A stretch of 41,577 bases of DNA from Methanocorpusculum sp. (GTDB lineage: Archaea > Halobacteriota > Methanomicrobia > Methanomicrobiales > Methanocorpusculaceae). Below, piece after piece: positions 25,771 to 32,971 of the stretch (its first letter is position 1; the number at the start of each line of letters is the position of its first letter). The stretch is taken from positions 1-41,577 of the forward strand of contig DALTWF010000013.1 in the NCBI GenBank assembly GCA_029987235.1, in the 5' to 3' direction. A model generated the notes under the pieces. That model ran no database searches. It saw only the letters and a program-made list of their open reading frames with translations, and had not been told where the DNA came from. A program made the position numbers and the translations under genes.

Positions 25771-26931
25771 TCAGAAAAGCCGCTCTTTGAATGCGGCCTT
25801 CAGCACAACAGGGATAGTGATTTCCTCAAGCTCCATATCAGACAGAAGATGCATTGCCTGAGATAATCCGCGATTGTCCATCTTCTGAAAGAGCTCCTTT
25901 AATTTCCAGTCGCGTGCGATATCTTTTGCCATACGGGTTTTGCGCCACTCCCTGTCATAACCGGACAGGAATTTTTCTGATACATCCCCCGCAGCAACAG
26001 CTTCCGCCGCCTTCTTTCCCGCAAGTTTTCCGGTGACAAGCGCAGAATACAGGCCGCCTCCGGTTAACGGGTCACAGACACGGGCGGCATCTCCTGCAAT
26101 TAAAAGACCATCGCCTGCGGTACTCTTCAGCGGCTTACAAAGCGGAACGCCGCCGGAAATAATTTCAAGAATCCGTGCATCCGGGAAATTCTTCTTCATA
26201 AAAGCATCAAGCAGGTCTTTTGCCCGTGCTTCATGTTTACCGCCTGCGGATTCTGTTCCCGGAATGCCGATACCTATGTTTGCACAACCGCGTCCTTTGG
26301 AAAAGACCCAGATATATCCTCCCGGTGCTTCGGTTCTCGAAAACCAGAAACCGTTTGCTTTTTCATCCCAGTTGATACCGGCTGCAAAATACTGCACACA
26401 CGAATCCATATCCTTCAGGGGCACTGTTGTATCAATTCCGGTGGCACGGGCAAACTGAGATTCCACACCATCGCAGGCAATCACCACTTTTGCCCGGACA
26501 TCCGTTACCGCCCCATGGCGCGTGAGTTTTACACCGGCAAGGCGGCCGTTTTCAATGAGCGGCTCAGCCATGGTATGCACATATACATCTGCACCCGCCT
26601 CAGACGCCCGGTTTACCAAAGCCCGGTCAAACACTTTCCGGTTTAAAACATAGCCCGCGGTCTTTCCCTCTTTGGATACAATATTCACTGAATACCCGTC
26701 AGGACCGCAAAAAACCGCTTTATTTATTTCCGCAGAAATCCAGGACGGCTCAGGCGTAAAAAACTCTTCAAGGTCAGCGCGTGCAATTCCTTCACCGCAG
26801 CGGACAGGCATGCCTATTGCAGGGCGCTTTTCCACTAAAAGGACCGAGCATCCTGCACCGGCTGCCTCCTTTGCTGCAACTGCTCCGGCAGGACCCGCGC
26901 CGATGACACAGATATCGTATGAAGAGTTCAT
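25771..26931 (-). CDS. Geranylgeranyl reductase family protein (digeranylgeranylglycerophospholipid reductase)
   Basis: FAD-dependent enzyme that saturates the isoprenoid chains of archaeal membrane lipids; individual members vary in substrate. The 386-residue protein opens with the dinucleotide-binding motif VIGAGPAG (10-16) and continues with EKRPAIGMPVRCGEG and the FAD-contacting LLIAGDAARVCDPLTGGGLYSAL block. The geranylgeranyl reductase C-terminal region ends at KERLF. It is read from MNSSYDICVIG, with core-type codon use. It sits between accessory elements but looks like a chromosomal housekeeping gene. Confidence 0.88.
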   Translation of the reverse strand: MNSSYDICVIGAGPAGAVAAKEAAGAGCSVLLVEKRPAIGMPVRCGEGIARADLEEFFTPEPSWISAEINKAVFCGPDGYSVNIVSKEGKTAGYVLNRKVFDRALVNRASEAGADVYVHTMAEPLIENGRLAGVKLTRHGAVTDVRAKVVIACDGVESQFARATGIDTTVPLKDMDSCVQYFAAGINWDEKANGFWFSRTEAPGGYIWVFSKGRGCANIGIGIPGTESAGGKHEARAKDLLDAFMKKNFPDARILEIISGGVPLCKPLKSTAGDGLLIAGDAARVCDPLTGGGLYSALVTGKLAGKKAAEAVAAGDVSEKFLSGYDREWRKTRMAKDIARDWKLKELFQKMDNRGLSQAMHLLSDMELEEITIPVVLKAAFKERLF

Positions 26932-27429
26932 TAGGTATTATATTGGCTCTATGATAATAAAGGATAATCGGAATAAAAAAAGATACTTGTTTACTTTCTT
27001 CTTATTTTTGAAAAAGGGACATATCATACATATCATAAATGTGCGGATTTCATCTCTACCCCTCCCCCGAAATTCATCATAAAAGCCACCGCGAAAGGTG
27101 CGGAATGATGATTTTTGGTCGGTGACTTTTTTTCATCATCATTTTAGGTCATTGACTTATTTCTGCGCTTGAAAAAAGTCAGCGGGTTATTTTCGTCGTC
27201 AGAAAAAGCAGGTGACTTTTTTTCGCTTCGGCTTTCGAGACGCGCATCGCCAGTCCTTCGGACTTGCTCAAACCTTCGGCTAAAGCCTCAGGATAAAGCC
27301 TCAGATGGCTCAAACCTTCGGGCTAATGCCCTCAGGAGAAATACGCCGGCCCATTTTTTTTTGAAAAATAACCTCCCTCTCACAACATTCATATCTTACA
27401 CAAACCTATGTATTGCATAATTGTAAATT
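26932..27429. other. Repeat-rich gap upstream of the restriction-methylation gene
   Basis: No gene. Contents: several copies of a GGTGACTTTTTTTC motif (27117-27134, 27147-27163 degenerate, 27211-27224) with an inverse GAAAAAAGTCA (27171-27181); a hairpin AGTCCTTCGGACT (27252-27264); and two imperfect direct repeats, each starting GCTCAAACCTTCGG (27266-27293 and 27308-27337). Each direct repeat contains a small hairpin, GGCTAAAGCC or GGGCTAATGCCC. The AT-rich end (27,355-27,429) would hold the promoter of the next gene. Confidence 0.6.
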
Positions 27430-30153
27430 ATGTCCATATCAAAAGACGAAATGAAAGCCAATGCCTTGAAATTTTCAAGGAAATGGCGTGACGCACATGA
27501 TGAAAAATCTCAGGCACAGTCATTTCTGAATGATTTTTTCAATGTGTTCGGCTTCGATACAAAACTTCTTGCAACATTTGAATCAAGAGTCCCTCTTCCG
27601 GGCGGTTCAACAGGATTTATTGATTTGCTCTGGAAAGGCAATCTGCTTGTTGAGATGAAATCCAGAGGGCGTGATTTGGATGCTGCATTTAATCAGGCAA
27701 AGGGATATGTTGCGCAACTCGATGAAAAAGACCGTCCGATATATATTATGGTCTGTGATTTTGCACGAGTACGTCTGTATGATTTGACTTTGGGTGTTGA
27801 AGCCGCTGAACAATATTACGAGTTTCAGGTAAGCGCTCTTAACCGGAATATTCAGCATTTTGCAAAGATTCTCAATCTTGCAAATGTAATTCCCGAACGG
27901 GGGGATAATGATGAGCGGGTAAATGTTGAAGCTGCTGAAATTATGGCGCGGCTTCATGAAAGTATGAAGGATATGGTGTGTGATTCTCACGAGCTTCAGG
28001 TGTATCTTGTCCGTCTGTTGTTTTGTATGTTCGCTGAGGATGCAGGGATTTTTAACAGGTATGCGTTTGAAAATTATGTGAAGAATTCAACTGGGGAGAA
28101 TTTAGCGGGGCGTCTTGGTACTTTGTTTGAGATTCTTGATATGCCTGAGGCAAAACGTCCTGCGGGTATTCCTGATGAGTTGAGGGAGTTTCCGTATGTG
28201 AACGGGAAGCTGTTTACGGAAAAACTTCATACGGCTTACTTAAATGAAAAGGTGCGTAATGCCATTTTAAAAAGTTGTGAGTTTGACTGGGATTATATTT
28301 CTCCTGCGGTTTTTGGTGCGATGTTTCAGGGTGTGATGAATCCTGATGAGCGGAGGGAGATGGGTGCTCATTATACGAGTGAGGAGAATATTCTTAAGGT
28401 TATCAAGCCGTTGTTTCTTGATTCGCTGTGGGAGGAGTTTGGTATGTGCAGGCACAATACGGTCAGTCTTGAGCGGTTTCATACCAAGCTTTCTTCTTTG
28501 AAGTTTCTCGACCCTGCGTGCGGGTGTGGTAATTTCCTTATTATTGCGTATCGTGAACTGCGGAAACTTGAGTTTGAGGTCATTAAAATTCTTCATGAGC
28601 CTGATAAGGGTAAGTTCTTTATTGATGTTGGGGAGTTTGTAAAGGTTAATGTTGATCAGTTCTATGGGATTGAGTATGAGGAGTTTCCAAGTCAGATTGC
28701 TCAGGTGGGTATGTGGCTTGTTGATCATCAGTGGAACAATATTTTCTCGGAGTATTTCGGGTTTCCGTTCAGGCGGCTTCCGTTAAGGCAGTCTGCGACT
28801 ATTGTGTGCGGGAATTCGCTTCGGATTGACTGGAATTCGCTTGTATCGAAGGATGAGTTGAGTTATATCATGGGTAATCCGCCGTTTTTGGGTTACACTC
28901 AGCAGAGTAAAGAGCAAAAAGAGGATATGGTCCTTATTTTCAAGGAGAGAAAGGGGTCGGGTGTTTTAGATTATGTTTCAGCATGGTATCAGAAGGCTGC
29001 TGAGTATATTCAGGGAACCAGAATAGAAGCTGCTTATGTGTCAACAAATTCTATTACGCAGGGTGAGCAGGTTGCTATTCTGTGGAAACCTTTGATGGAG
29101 GGACTGGGTGTTACTATCAATTTTGGTTATCGTACTTTCAAGTGGAGCAATGAGGCGAAAGGAAAGGCTGCTGTTCATTGTGTCATTATTGGTTTTGATG
29201 CGAAAGGCGGGCGCAGTCTGAGATTTATTTTTGATGAGGACGGCAAGAAGACAGTTGCAGAAAATATTAATGGGTATCTTGTAAATGCTGCAGATGTTTT
29301 CATTGAGAAAAGAAAAAAGCCCCTTTGTGATGTTCCTGAATTTATCTCAGGAAGCAGACCAATAGATGGGGGCAACTTCCTTTTTTCATTCGAAGAATAT
29401 GAAGATTTTATTAAAAAAGAACCGCAGTCTAAGCCGTATTTTAAGAGATTTATGATGGGGAAGGAATTTATTAACGATAAAAAGAGGTATTGCTTATGGT
29501 TAGCGGATTGTCCTCCAAATGAGTTGAAATTAATGCCTGAAGTCTTAAAAAGAGTGGCATTAGTTAAAGAAATGCGATTAAATAGTGACCGGGAAACCAC
29601 AAAGAAAAAAGCATTAACTCCTACTTTATTTGGGGAAGTTAAACAACCAAAAAAGAATTATGTGGCAATACCCGAAGTATCATCAGAGAGGCGTGAATAT
29701 ATCCCGATTGGTTTTCTTTCACCAGAAATAATTGCAGGAAATAAATTGTATATTCTCCCTGATGCTGAAATATATCATTTTGGAGTATTAACATCAAATA
29801 TTCACATGTCTTGGATGCGAACCGTGTGTGGTCGTCTGAAAAGTGATTACAGTTATTCAAACACAATTGTTTACAACAACTTCCCCTGGCCGAACCCCAC
29901 CGAAGACCAGAAAGCAGCCATCGAACGCGAAGCACAATCAGTTTTAGATGCACGCGCCCTTTATCCTGAAAGCAGCCTTGCAGATCTTTACGACCCCTTA
30001 ACAATGCCTGTTGAACTGCGCAAAGCCCATGAACGCTTAGACAAGGCGGTTGAAAAAGCCTACGGGTGCAAATTTGAAAACGAGGCGGAGATTGTGGCGT
30101 ATCTTATGGAAGAATATCAGCGTCTGGTAAAGGAAGAGGGAAAGAAAAAATGA
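27430..30153 (+). CDS. MmeI-like bifunctional restriction-methylation enzyme (type IIL/IIG)
   Basis: A 907-residue single-chain enzyme expected to cut unmethylated foreign DNA and to methylate adenine in one strand of its site. The N-terminal PD-(D/E)XK nuclease has the Asp65-x9-Glu75-Met-Lys77 signature, in the spacing known from MmeI. A helical connector follows. The amino-methyltransferase domain has the SAM motif DPACGCGNF (361-369) and catalytic NPPF (483-486). A target-recognition domain (about residues 620-815) and a C-terminal helical part complete it. No separate methylase or specificity gene is needed. Base composition changes sharply along the gene; the target-recognition part is much more AT-rich. 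Confidence 0.9.
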   Translation: MSISKDEMKANALKFSRKWRDAHDEKSQAQSFLNDFFNVFGFDTKLLATFESRVPLPGGSTGFIDLLWKGNLLVEMKSRGRDLDAAFNQAKGYVAQLDEKDRPIYIMVCDFARVRLYDLTLGVEAAEQYYEFQVSALNRNIQHFAKILNLANVIPERGDNDERVNVEAAEIMARLHESMKDMVCDSHELQVYLVRLLFCMFAEDAGIFNRYAFENYVKNSTGENLAGRLGTLFEILDMPEAKRPAGIPDELREFPYVNGKLFTEKLHTAYLNEKVRNAILKSCEFDWDYISPAVFGAMFQGVMNPDERREMGAHYTSEENILKVIKPLFLDSLWEEFGMCRHNTVSLERFHTKLSSLKFLDPACGCGNFLIIAYRELRKLEFEVIKILHEPDKGKFFIDVGEFVKVNVDQFYGIEYEEFPSQIAQVGMWLVDHQWNNIFSEYFGFPFRRLPLRQSATIVCGNSLRIDWNSLVSKDELSYIMGNPPFLGYTQQSKEQKEDMVLIFKERKGSGVLDYVSAWYQKAAEYIQGTRIEAAYVSTNSITQGEQVAILWKPLMEGLGVTINFGYRTFKWSNEAKGKAAVHCVIIGFDAKGGRSLRFIFDEDGKKTVAENINGYLVNAADVFIEKRKKPLCDVPEFISGSRPIDGGNFLFSFEEYEDFIKKEPQSKPYFKRFMMGKEFINDKKRYCLWLADCPPNELKLMPEVLKRVALVKEMRLNSDRETTKKKALTPTLFGEVKQPKKNYVAIPEVSSERREYIPIGFLSPEIIAGNKLYILPDAEIYHFGVLTSNIHMSWMRTVCGRLKSDYSYSNTIVYNNFPWPNPTEDQKAAIEREAQSVLDARALYPESSLADLYDPLTMPVELRKAHERLDKAVEKAYGCKFENEAEIVAYLMEEYQRLVKEEGKKK

Positions 30154-30162
30154 ACGGGGCTT

Positions 30163-30414
30163 TCAATAACCCTGCTTAGCATTTTCCGCTAACCACTCTT
30201 CCCAGAGTAGCTCAACTTTTTTCTTGCTGTTCTCTTTTTTTCTCTTTATTAACTCCTCCCTGTGCGCATCCCGGTATGCTTTCTGATATTTTAGGATTTC
30301 ATCTCTGTGTGCGTAATAGTATGCTTTCCGATATTGCCTATTCTTCTCTTTTTTTGCATCAAAATCCGCAGCATAATATACGGTGAAATTCGGTATGTTA
30401 GTATCATCAGCCAC
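30163..30414 (-). CDS. Small highly charged helical protein
   Basis: An 83-residue protein with a YRKAYYYAHRDEILKYQKAY-type helical repeat, very rich in Lys, Arg, Glu and Tyr. It converges on the restriction-methylation gene with only 9 bases between the stops. Similar Lys/Glu/Tyr helices occur at the N-terminus of some phage HNH nucleases, but no nuclease motif is present here. Function unknown; it may be nucleic-acid binding (inference). Confidence 0.55.
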   Translation of the reverse strand: MADDTNIPNFTVYYAADFDAKKEKNRQYRKAYYYAHRDEILKYQKAYRDAHREELIKRKKENSKKKVELLWEEWLAENAKQGY

Positions 30415-30491
30415 TTATTTTTCTCCGCTGATTTCAGTTGTATGTATTAATTGTCAGCCAAACAATAAATAAATTCCAGCAATATTTGTCA

Positions 30492-30845
30492 TCACACCGG
30501 CGCTCACCGCTCAGCGCTCAGCGCTCACATGATTTGACAAAAACTGTACGGTTGTGTGATGTCTGAACACTTATGCTCTTTCTCATGAAATTTTCAGAAT
30601 AATTTTCGGAGTGATTATTTCTGCGCGGGAAAGATCATGAATTGCATCATCATCTTTTTCCGCCGTTTCCTTGCTTTTTTACTTTTTATTTTCGACATAT
30701 ATTTATAGTATTAAAAACAAAAATAGAACGCATAAGAGTACACGCTCGCGCTATTCTTCTTGAGAAAGGAGAAGAGTGCGCACGAAAATATTACCCGGTG
30801 TCTTTTTTAAAAATTATGTGAGCGCTGAGCGGTGAGCGCCGGTGA
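30492..30845. repeat. Inverted repeat built of 7-bp units (MITE-like or iteron-like)
   Basis: The left arm (30492-30530) has four consecutive heptads, CGCTCAC, CGCTCAG, CGCTCAG and CGCTCAC. The right arm (30816-30845) is the reverse complement with three heptads, and both continue into CCGG toward the outside. The arms enclose 285 bases. Terminal inverted repeats of a small mobile element or paired protein-binding iterons both fit; no transposase gene is inside. Confidence 0.75.
30728..30808 (+). ncRNA. Candidate small RNA inside the heptad inverted repeat
   Basis: A TATA-like ATATATTTATA (30697-30707) is followed after about 25 bases by a sequence with a strong hairpin (30748-30781). GCGC pairs with GCGC, then after a small internal loop TTCTTCT pairs with AGAAGAG, with a nine-base loop. 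A T-run at 30802-30807 could end the transcript. No reading frame of note. Expression is unproven. Confidence 0.35.
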
Positions 30846-30899
30846 GAAAATTATTTTGCGGTGAGGTACTTTTTATTTTAGTTCTGAATATCAAAAAAA

Positions 30900-31057
30900 A
30901 TTGCGGGAGCCGGTATTGATTCTGACGATGATATAGAAATCAATACCATACTGCTGTGTTTTTGCGAAGATTACTTGCGAGACTCCCGCATTTATTCTAT
31001 TTGACGCAGGACGACATGAATCTTCTCTAAGCAAAAACAGACGGACGGTTTTTTTTG
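30900..31057 (+). ncRNA. Candidate structured RNA with three-way junction
   Basis: TGCGGGAG (30902-30909) pairs perfectly with CTCCCGCA (30983-30990). Inside, GGTATTGATT (30912-30921) pairs perfectly with AATCAATACC (30938-30947), and a weaker stem follows (around 30964-30978). The apical loop holds CTGACGATGA, reminiscent of kink-turn sequence. A hairpin GCAAAAAC...GTTTTTTTTGC with eight T (31031-31058) looks like a terminator. No tRNA, SRP or RNase P hallmark is present. Confidence 0.4.
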
Positions 31058-31114
31058 CAAATACGGGCTGCCCTTACTGGAAAATATTTACACCCTCAGC
31101 AGCAATATTATTGT

Positions 31115-31215
31115 GCAGTTCCCAAAATGAGTGCGGGTACTGCAAAACTCAAGACAAGTTACACCTGTCTTTACCCTCTGGGAATCATGTTGGCTGACTC
31201 CGGAGGGGTTTTTGG
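31115..31215 (+). promoter_or_regulatory. Candidate structured leader upstream of the response regulator
   Basis: TTCCC (31119-31123) can pair with GGGAA (31180-31184), enclosing hairpins GAGT/ACTC (31129-31150) and AGACA/TGTCT (31152-31170). Alternatively GCAGT (31115-31119) pairs with ACTGC (31139-31143), which would disturb the outer stem. CCCTC (31174-31178) can pair with GAGGG (31203-31207), followed by TTTTT, as in a terminator. Mutually exclusive stems plus a terminator suggest a cis-acting switch, but no known riboswitch signature is visible. Confidence 0.3.
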
Positions 31216-31317
31216 ATTTTTCAAAAAGAAAATGTGGTTTTTTCTTTAACTTTCCCCAGAAAGTTCATGGTATCTTAGACTAAATACATTTGATTAAAAG
31301 ATAAAATACCAATAAAT

Positions 31318-31974
31318 ATGAAATCAATTCTCGTTGTTGATGACGATATCTACGCATATCTGGTAATGCGTTCTACATTGAAGGAGTATTCTTTTGAATA
31401 TGCGGATTCTGCAAAAAAGGGTTATCAGATTCTTCTAAATTGCAGCAAAAAACTTCCCGACCTGATTCTTCTTGATATCAGAATGCCTGAAGAAGATGGT
31501 TTTGCATTTTATTCCCAGCTTAAGGCATTTAAAATGTGGGCAAAAATCCCGGTAATTTTCCTGACCGGAATGACAGATAAGGAAACAGAAATCTCCTGCT
31601 TGAATTACGGAGCGTATGATTACATAACAAAACCGGTTATTCCTGATATTTTGCGCCGTCGTATTGAAAATGTTCTGGATCATTCTGCGCTGCAGAAATC
31701 ATCACCTGCAGTAAATTCATCGTTGACGAAGAAAAAACAATGGATGCAAAATAAGAAACGGATTGAATTATATCTGGAAAATCTTCTAAAAACCACAAAT
31801 CCGGTTTATGTCAAAGCCAAAGATGTTTCCCGGGATTTGAAAATTTCATCGAAAGCTGCAGGGCAGTATCTTCATTCTCTTTCTAAAGAGGGCGCGCATA
31901 TAATTGTGAAGCAATGGAGCATGTCAAATGGTACTACGTGGTATGTTGAATTGAAGACAAAAAAACAACCTTGA
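31318..31974 (+). CDS. Response regulator with archaeal winged-helix output domain
   Basis: A 218-residue protein. Residues 1-120 form a CheY-like receiver domain with acidic pocket Asp8-Asp10, phospho-acceptor Asp53 in LILLDIRMPEEDG, the switch Thr in FLTGMTD, and the conserved Lys in YITKPV. A linker leads to a C-terminal winged-helix domain (about 145-213). Its AKDVSRDLKISSKAAGQYL helix-turn-helix and QWSMSNGTTWYVEL wing resemble a small archaeal regulator family (the WSxxxxTTW pattern known from haloarchaeal DUF7123). It has no histidine kinase next to it. A hairpin-T-run terminator follows. Confidence 0.85.
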   Translation: MKSILVVDDDIYAYLVMRSTLKEYSFEYADSAKKGYQILLNCSKKLPDLILLDIRMPEEDGFAFYSQLKAFKMWAKIPVIFLTGMTDKETEISCLNYGAYDYITKPVIPDILRRRIENVLDHSALQKSSPAVNSSLTKKKQWMQNKKRIELYLENLLKTTNPVYVKAKDVSRDLKISSKAAGQYLHSLSKEGAHIIVKQWSMSNGTTWYVELKTKKQP

Positions 31975-32003
31975 TTTTTCAAAAATCGCCGATATTTTTT
32001 TAT
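31973..32003 (+). terminator. Terminator after the response regulator gene
   Basis: GATTTTTCAAAAATC overlaps the stop codon and is followed by two T-runs, a typical T-rich archaeal termination region. Confidence 0.55.
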
Positions 32004-32218
32004 TTTTGCATTTACTCTGTATATTGTGCTAATTTTGTATTTCTTGTTTGTGGAACTAGTATATTTAGTTGTTGTTAAAATGGATCTTTGAAACCTATTG
32101 TAATATGAATGCGTATAATTATGTAAGAATAAGACTGAAGAAAATTGTCCTGTGAAGACGAGTAGAAGAACACGGTAAACTGCAGCCGGTAATGCTGTGA
32201 AAAAAGAGGTAAAAGAAA

Positions 32219-32965
32219 ATGAAGAAAATCTTAATTGTATTAATTGTAATATTTAGTGTTCTCATATTGGTTGTCGCGGGTATATTTTATGCAGCTACTT
32301 GGAGTCCCAATTTAACAATAGATGATTTGACAGAACCACACTGGGGAATAATGACTTTTTACTGCAATGCTGACGATGCAGTAGTAAACTTAACTGATAA
32401 AAATGGAACAGTACTGTATACTTCTGTAATAAAAAAAGGACGTACTGAAATCAGTCTAAAATGGAGTGGTATTGAAGATACGTCTGATGTCGCTTACTTA
32501 TCTGTAACTAAAGATGGATATGCACCATTAAAACTCAACATAAATCAGCATGGATTCAAACCCTATGCCTATGAACATAGCAGTATATATATAATAACTC
32601 TGGTTCCTCTGTCTGGAGATATATCACAAATTCAATCAGATAATGCAACTGCGGGTATTATACAAGTGTTTTGTAATATAGATGGCGCAGCAGCAGGAGT
32701 AAAGTATGATGGTTTAATCTTTTTGTCAAATGTTGTAACTAGTTCTGCATTAATTTCAATGAGTATAGATAACACTGGATATATGGGAAGAGGAGATTAC
32801 TTTACTGAGAAATTATCATCAGATAAAAATTTATTATTTGTCTCTGCTGACGGGTATAAACCTGAAACAATTTCAAACGTAACTTATCCAAAGATTGGTG
32901 AAACTGTAACCTATTCAGTAACTCTTACCCCTCTTTTATCTGATGAGAGTGTACAGAGGGGGTGA
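32219..32965 (+). CDS. Membrane-anchored extracellular protein with PEGA-like domains
   Basis: A 248-residue protein with an N-terminal hydrophobic anchor (residues 4-26) and an extracellular beta-rich part. Two similar segments, around 43-125 and 145-240, each contain short beta strands and a DGYAPLKL- or DGYKPETI-type turn, like PEGA surface domains. No catalytic motif. A GAGGT Shine-Dalgarno site lies about 10 bases before the ATG. It ends six bases before the giant protease gene, so the two are likely co-transcribed and act at the cell surface. AT-rich, like its neighbour. Confidence 0.7.
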   Translation: MKKILIVLIVIFSVLILVVAGIFYAATWSPNLTIDDLTEPHWGIMTFYCNADDAVVNLTDKNGTVLYTSVIKKGRTEISLKWSGIEDTSDVAYLSVTKDGYAPLKLNINQHGFKPYAYEHSSIYIITLVPLSGDISQIQSDNATAGIIQVFCNIDGAAAGVKYDGLIFLSNVVTSSALISMSIDNTGYMGRGDYFTEKLSSDKNLLFVSADGYKPETISNVTYPKIGETVTYSVTLTPLLSDESVQRG

Positions 32966-32971
32966 AAGTAA

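Larger units (their letters stand above)
30415..31317. other. 900-bp gene-free stretch with structured elements
   Basis: No convincing protein gene; the open frame at 31,055-31,249 has no start signal and lies over RNA-like structure. Features seen: a heptad-built inverted repeat (30492-30530 and 30816-30845), a TATA-like element with a hairpin transcript candidate, a three-way-junction RNA candidate, and a structured leader before the response regulator. These are listed separately. Confidence 0.7.

Noticed and set aside
30922..30941. CTGACGA...GAAA, matching the core bases of a hammerhead ribozyme
   Set aside because: The strand before CTGACGA pairs with the strand after GAAA as one helix, whereas a hammerhead needs these to belong to different stems, and no proper stem II or cleavage site is present.
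30902..30990. The GCGGGAG/CTCCCGC structure considered as a tRNA
   Set aside because: There is no T arm with a TTCGA loop, no anticodon arm of proper length, and the overall length is wrong.
31055..31249. A 64-codon open frame upstream of the response regulator
   Set aside because: It lacks a start signal and covers the structured leader. The peptide shows no family features.
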